From contig RFKA01000021.1 of the NCBI GenBank assembly GCA_003694385.1, positions 1 through 7,655 of the forward strand: a DNA stretch of 7,655 bases, written 5' to 3'. Both the position numbers and the translations under genes were made by a program. Source of the DNA: Candidatus Woesearchaeota archaeon (GTDB lineage Archaea; Nanobdellota; Nanobdellia; Woesearchaeales; UBA525). The notes beneath the pieces were generated by a model. That model was not told the DNA's origin, did no database searches, and was given only the letters and a program-made list of their open reading frames with translations. This document shows positions 5,379-7,655 of this stretch, one piece after another; within the stretch, counting starts at the first letter, position 1, and every line of letters begins with the position of its first letter.

Positions 5379-7383
5379 ACTTTGTGATAACAGTGTAGCG
5401 CACGATGCGGCATTCCTGCTGGTCCTTCACGGTCGTGAAACGCGCGAGGGATGCCTTGACATCATCGAGCTGGTGGGCAGCGGGGAGCTGCTCGCCCGCG
5501 ATGCTCTCGAAGACGACGGGGTAGCGGCACGCCACCGTCGAGAGCTTGCTGAGGACGTAGCGTGACGTGAGCGTGTAGCGCTCGTCGCCCGCAGCGCCGC
5601 CTGCAGTGGCCAGGTATTCCTGCTCGACGAGTGCCGCGAGTTCTTCATCAATCGCGAGGCTTGTCCCCGCGCGCTGCACGAGTTCTTCTCTCGTGAAGGT
5701 CTTGAGTTGGTGCGCCGCCTGCAGGAGCTTGAGCTGCACAGAACTCAAGGAGGTAATGGCGGGGAGCCGCGCGGTCGTATAGTCCTCGATGTCGGTGACG
5801 ACTTCGCCGTTCGTCATGTCGATGAGGACGGTAAATGGCGCGCCGTTGTCTTCGCACATGAAGCGGTACGCAGGGACGAGTGTCGTGTCGATTCGCTCGA
5901 CGTCCCGGTCCGCCATGAGGACGAGGTCCTTCGGCGTCGTCCGCGGTTTAATGAGGGGGAGGAGTTCGTGCTCGGCAAAGTGCTTTTGCTGGTCAAGAAA
6001 GGTTGCCGATTGATCGAGAACCGACTGGTCAAGAATGTTCACCGCCTGTCCTCCATGCTTCGTGCGGCGCGGCCGCACAGTGAGGAAGAGGGGCATGTCC
6101 GTGACGCCCGTGACGAGTGCCGTACCAACAGGGAGGTTTTGAATCTCGCGCTCGCTCTCCGCGGTGAGTCCTTCGACGCTGTTGCTCACGGCTTTGAGGT
6201 CGTTGGGGTTCGTCACTTTCAGGATAATCTGCGTCGTGCACTGCGAGAGCACACTCTTATCGACGCGGGCGGGGCGCTGGCTGATGATGCACAATCCGAG
6301 GCCGAACTTGCGCCCCTCAGCAGCGATGGCCCGCAGTATCTTGCTGCTCGTTGCTTCGCCGAAGCTGCGCTCGGGGCAAAAGTTGTGTGCTTCTTCAATG
6401 ACGAGGAAGAAGGGCGGCACCTTGCTCTGCTTCCGGAGCGCGAAGAGGTCTTTAGCGAGCTTGTACATGACGACCTGCTGGATCTCGGGCGCGAAGCCGC
6501 GGAGGTTGATGATGCTACACGCGCCACTCTTGACGAGCTCGTTGTACGCGAGTGGCTGGCTACTGAAGATGCCGAGGCTGCGGAGGTGCTCAACGAGGTT
6601 GATGATGCTCCACTTCGCGCTGCTCTCTTCCTGCTCGAGTTGCAAGAGCAGGGTTTCGAAGTCGAGCGTGTCGATACCCTTGATGGCGTTGTAGAGGATG
6701 CCGAGCTGCGTGTTGTTGAGCTTGCCAGGGATGAGGTGGACGAGCTCTTGTGGTGTCAGGTTGTTGGGGAGGCGCAGGGGGATGAGCCCTGGCCACTGCG
6801 GGTCGCCGTACTCGCGCACAGGGTACCGCTTCGGCCGCACGCCATAGCGCGCCATGCGCTCGTCGTTCTCGGCGGGCTCGGCGAGCGTGCCGTACTCGCC
6901 GTGGGGGTCGATAATGACAATGGGGACTTTGTGTTCGAGAATCTCCTCGATGAGCACGCCAACGGCGTAGCTCTTCCCCGAGCCAGACTTTGCGAGGACG
7001 GCAACGTGTTTCGTGAGGAGGCGGTTCAGGTCGAGGTGGACGGGGATGTCCTTCCCTTCGAGCCGTCCGAGGTAGGCTCCGTGTTCTGTCTCGAGCTGGA
7101 CGACACTCGTGATGAACTCGTCGTCCGCGAGGAACACTTCCGTGCCGATATCGAAGGGGATGCGCAGGGGCTTCACGACGCCGTTGTCCTTGTAGCCGAG
7201 GACCTGGCACCGCGCGGTTGTTCCTTCGCTCGTCGTCTCGAGTTCTACGACGTGTGCGAGCACCCAGTTATAGACGCGATGCGGCACTTTGAGGTACTCG
7301 AACTTCTTGACCTCGGCTTCAGGCTTCGTCACGAAAGAGAACTGGTTCGTCGTCACTTTCCCGGAGATGCGGCCGAGGAGCAT
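5377..7383 (-). CDS. herA: HerA-like hexameric DNA-translocating ATPase with winged-helix C-terminal extension
   Basis: HerA proteins form ring hexamers of the FtsK/HerA P-loop class. With the nuclease NurA, and near Mre11-Rad50, they process DNA ends for recombinational repair. In this 668-residue protein residues 1 to about 120 are the N-terminal HAS-barrel-like beta region (MLLGRISGKV start, domain end EGKDIPVHLDLNRLLTKH). The ATPase core follows: Walker A AKSGSGKS at 131-138, IIDPHGEYG at 157-165, Walker B PFFLVIEEAHNF at 324-335 with the catalytic Glu pair, and SQRPARVDKSVLSQC at 368-382 with IILKVTNPND at 386-395, the sensor/arginine region of the family. The remaining 220 residues exceed the usual length of about 500-590. 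They include a three-copy LDQ motif at 451-465, a TVLIDMTNGEVV strand pair and a probable winged helix at about 545-615. The ATG at 7383 has ATATAAA about 27 nt upstream. No nurA, mre11 or rad50 is in this window, so a different HerA/DUF87 subfamily role is possible. Confidence 0.93.
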   Translation of the reverse strand: MLLGRISGKVTTNQFSFVTKPEAEVKKFEYLKVPHRVYNWVLAHVVELETTSEGTTARCQVLGYKDNGVVKPLRIPFDIGTEVFLADDEFITSVVQLETEHGAYLGRLEGKDIPVHLDLNRLLTKHVAVLAKSGSGKSYAVGVLIEEILEHKVPIVIIDPHGEYGTLAEPAENDERMARYGVRPKRYPVREYGDPQWPGLIPLRLPNNLTPQELVHLIPGKLNNTQLGILYNAIKGIDTLDFETLLLQLEQEESSAKWSIINLVEHLRSLGIFSSQPLAYNELVKSGACSIINLRGFAPEIQQVVMYKLAKDLFALRKQSKVPPFFLVIEEAHNFCPERSFGEATSSKILRAIAAEGRKFGLGLCIISQRPARVDKSVLSQCTTQIILKVTNPNDLKAVSNSVEGLTAESEREIQNLPVGTALVTGVTDMPLFLTVRPRRTKHGGQAVNILDQSVLDQSATFLDQQKHFAEHELLPLIKPRTTPKDLVLMADRDVERIDTTLVPAYRFMCEDNGAPFTVLIDMTNGEVVTDIEDYTTARLPAITSLSSVQLKLLQAAHQLKTFTREELVQRAGTSLAIDEELAALVEQEYLATAGGAAGDERYTLTSRYVLSKLSTVACRYPVVFESIAGEQLPAAHQLDDVKASLARFTTVKDQQECRIVRYTVITK

Positions 7384-7406
7384 TACTGCGAGCCAGCGCC
7401 AGGCGG

Positions 7407-7413
7407 TTTATAT
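7407..7413 (-). promoter_or_regulatory. TATA box for the HerA-like gene
   Basis: ATATAAA is centred about 27 nt before the ATG at 7383, with AAAACAC just upstream as a possible TFB-recognition element. It falls in the 42-nt gap after the possible stop codon at 7426-7428 and predicts a leaderless mRNA. Confidence 0.6.
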
Positions 7414-7425
7414 GTGTTTTGAACG

Positions 7426-7655
7426 TCATATTTTTGCCACATCTTCCACGGCTGAGCACGGTTCCGCACTCACGCCCCACCAACAATCAGCAGCCTTATC
7501 AGCGCCAATCCCGTAAGTACTACTCATCTCGTAAGTACTGATCTCATCAGAACAAATCTCGCCAGAACAAATCCCACCAGAACAAATCCCACCAGAACAA
7601 ATCCCACCAGAACAAATCCCACCAGAACAAATCCCACCAGTACTTACTCCATCAG
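7426..7655 (-). CDS. Possible 3' end of a Cys-rich pentapeptide-repeat protein, partial
   Basis: One minus-strand frame is open from the right edge (first complete codon at 7653) to a TGA at 7426-7428, giving 75 residues. It reads DGVST, then GGICS five times, GEICS, DEIST, YEMSST and YGIGAD, followed by a unique end DKAADCWWGVSAEPCSAVED up to AKI. The unit changes stay readable as [GDY]-[GE]-[IVM]-[CS]-[ST], with one six-residue unit. No start is in the window. The orientation matches all neighbours and the stop falls just before the HerA-like promoter, both of which favour coding. Against it, all units are multiples of 3 bp, so any frame would look repetitive, a plus-strand frame is also open without a start, and the codons are less GC-rich at third positions than in the neighbouring genes. 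It does not match the A(D/N)LxX pentapeptide-repeat family. The same bases could be a noncoding minisatellite. Confidence 0.4.
   Translation of the reverse strand, partial: DGVSTGGICSGGICSGGICSGGICSGGICSGEICSDEISTYEMSSTYGIGADKAADCWWGVSAEPCSAVEDVAKI
7513..7647. repeat. GTAAGTACT motifs around the tandem array (two direct, one inverted)
   Basis: GTAAGTACT occurs at 7513-7521 and 7531-7539, an 18-bp step, and its exact reverse complement AGTACTTAC occurs at 7639-7647. The copies at 7531 and 7639 therefore form a 9-bp inverted repeat enclosing the six AACAAA-type 15-bp units. Whether this marks protein binding, a past rearrangement or only the history of repeat expansion cannot be told. Confidence 0.75.
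7536..7655. repeat. 15-bp tandem repeat array, reaching the window edge
   Basis: On the plus strand the unit AACAAATCCCACCAG occurs five times exactly (7566-7640), preceded by the variant AACAAATCTCGCCAG (7551-7565). Two diverged 15-mers bound it: TACTGATCTCATCAG (7536-7550) and TACTTACTCCATCAG (7641-7655). The array may continue beyond the window. Units abut with no spacers, so it is not a CRISPR array. Confidence 0.92.

Noticed and set aside
5707..7422. Long plus-strand open frame (571 codons) opposite the HerA-like gene
   Set aside because: It is antisense to a clear P-loop ATPase, has the acidic/Arg/Leu/Val-rich composition typical of the complement of GC-rich coding DNA, and shows no recognisable motif.
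7551..7640. CRISPR array
   Set aside because: Units are 15 bp and abut without unique spacers.
7456..7655. Plus-strand gene with TNPTR repeats over the array
   Set aside because: The frame is open but has no ATG, GTG or TTG start after the TGA at 7453, and its direction opposes every other gene.

Overview
This is a GC-rich archaeal window in which every gene I can support lies on the minus strand, so the gene order below runs from high to low coordinates. The archaeal assignment rests on three things: an archaeal-type ribosomal protein S7, a HerA-type DNA-translocating ATPase, and A/T-rich TATA-like boxes placed about 24-30 nt upstream of start codons, as expected for archaeal (often leaderless) transcripts. 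The isolated genes and two tiny membrane proteins suggest an uncultured, possibly DPANN-like lineage, but I cannot assign a phylum from this window.

From the right edge: (1) 7426-7655 carries a 15-bp tandem array that may be the 3' end of a gene for a Cys-rich pentapeptide-repeat protein running off the window. (2) 5377-7383 encodes a HerA-like ATPase with a long C-terminal extension that includes a probable winged helix. (3) 4302-5348 encodes a glutaminase-less asparagine-synthase-family protein, starting 28 nt after the HerA gene, with a lysine/arginine/tyrosine-rich insertion. (4) 3628-4230 encodes ribosomal protein S7, apart from its usual translation-gene neighbours, followed by a pyrimidine-rich terminator zone. 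(5) 3147-3446 and 2861-3088 encode two small two-helix membrane proteins that are paralogues of each other; neither is a recognised family. (6) 938-2851 encodes an APC-superfamily permease fused in one frame to a C-terminal SAM-dependent methyltransferase. (7) 1-834 is the N-terminal part of a FabH/KAS III-like condensing enzyme that runs off the left edge and seems to contain a second, inactive copy of its N-terminal half.

The genes do not form one obvious pathway. The most unusual items are the permease-methyltransferase fusion, the internally duplicated condensing enzyme, the paired small membrane proteins and the repeat array bounded by inverted GTAAGTACT motifs. Promoter boxes are packed tightly: one overlaps the stop codon of the preceding gene, one lies inside the 3' coding end of another, and a weak one abuts a stop codon. 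No tRNA, rRNA, CRISPR array or insertion sequence was seen. The largest stretch without a gene is about 180 bp (3447-3627).
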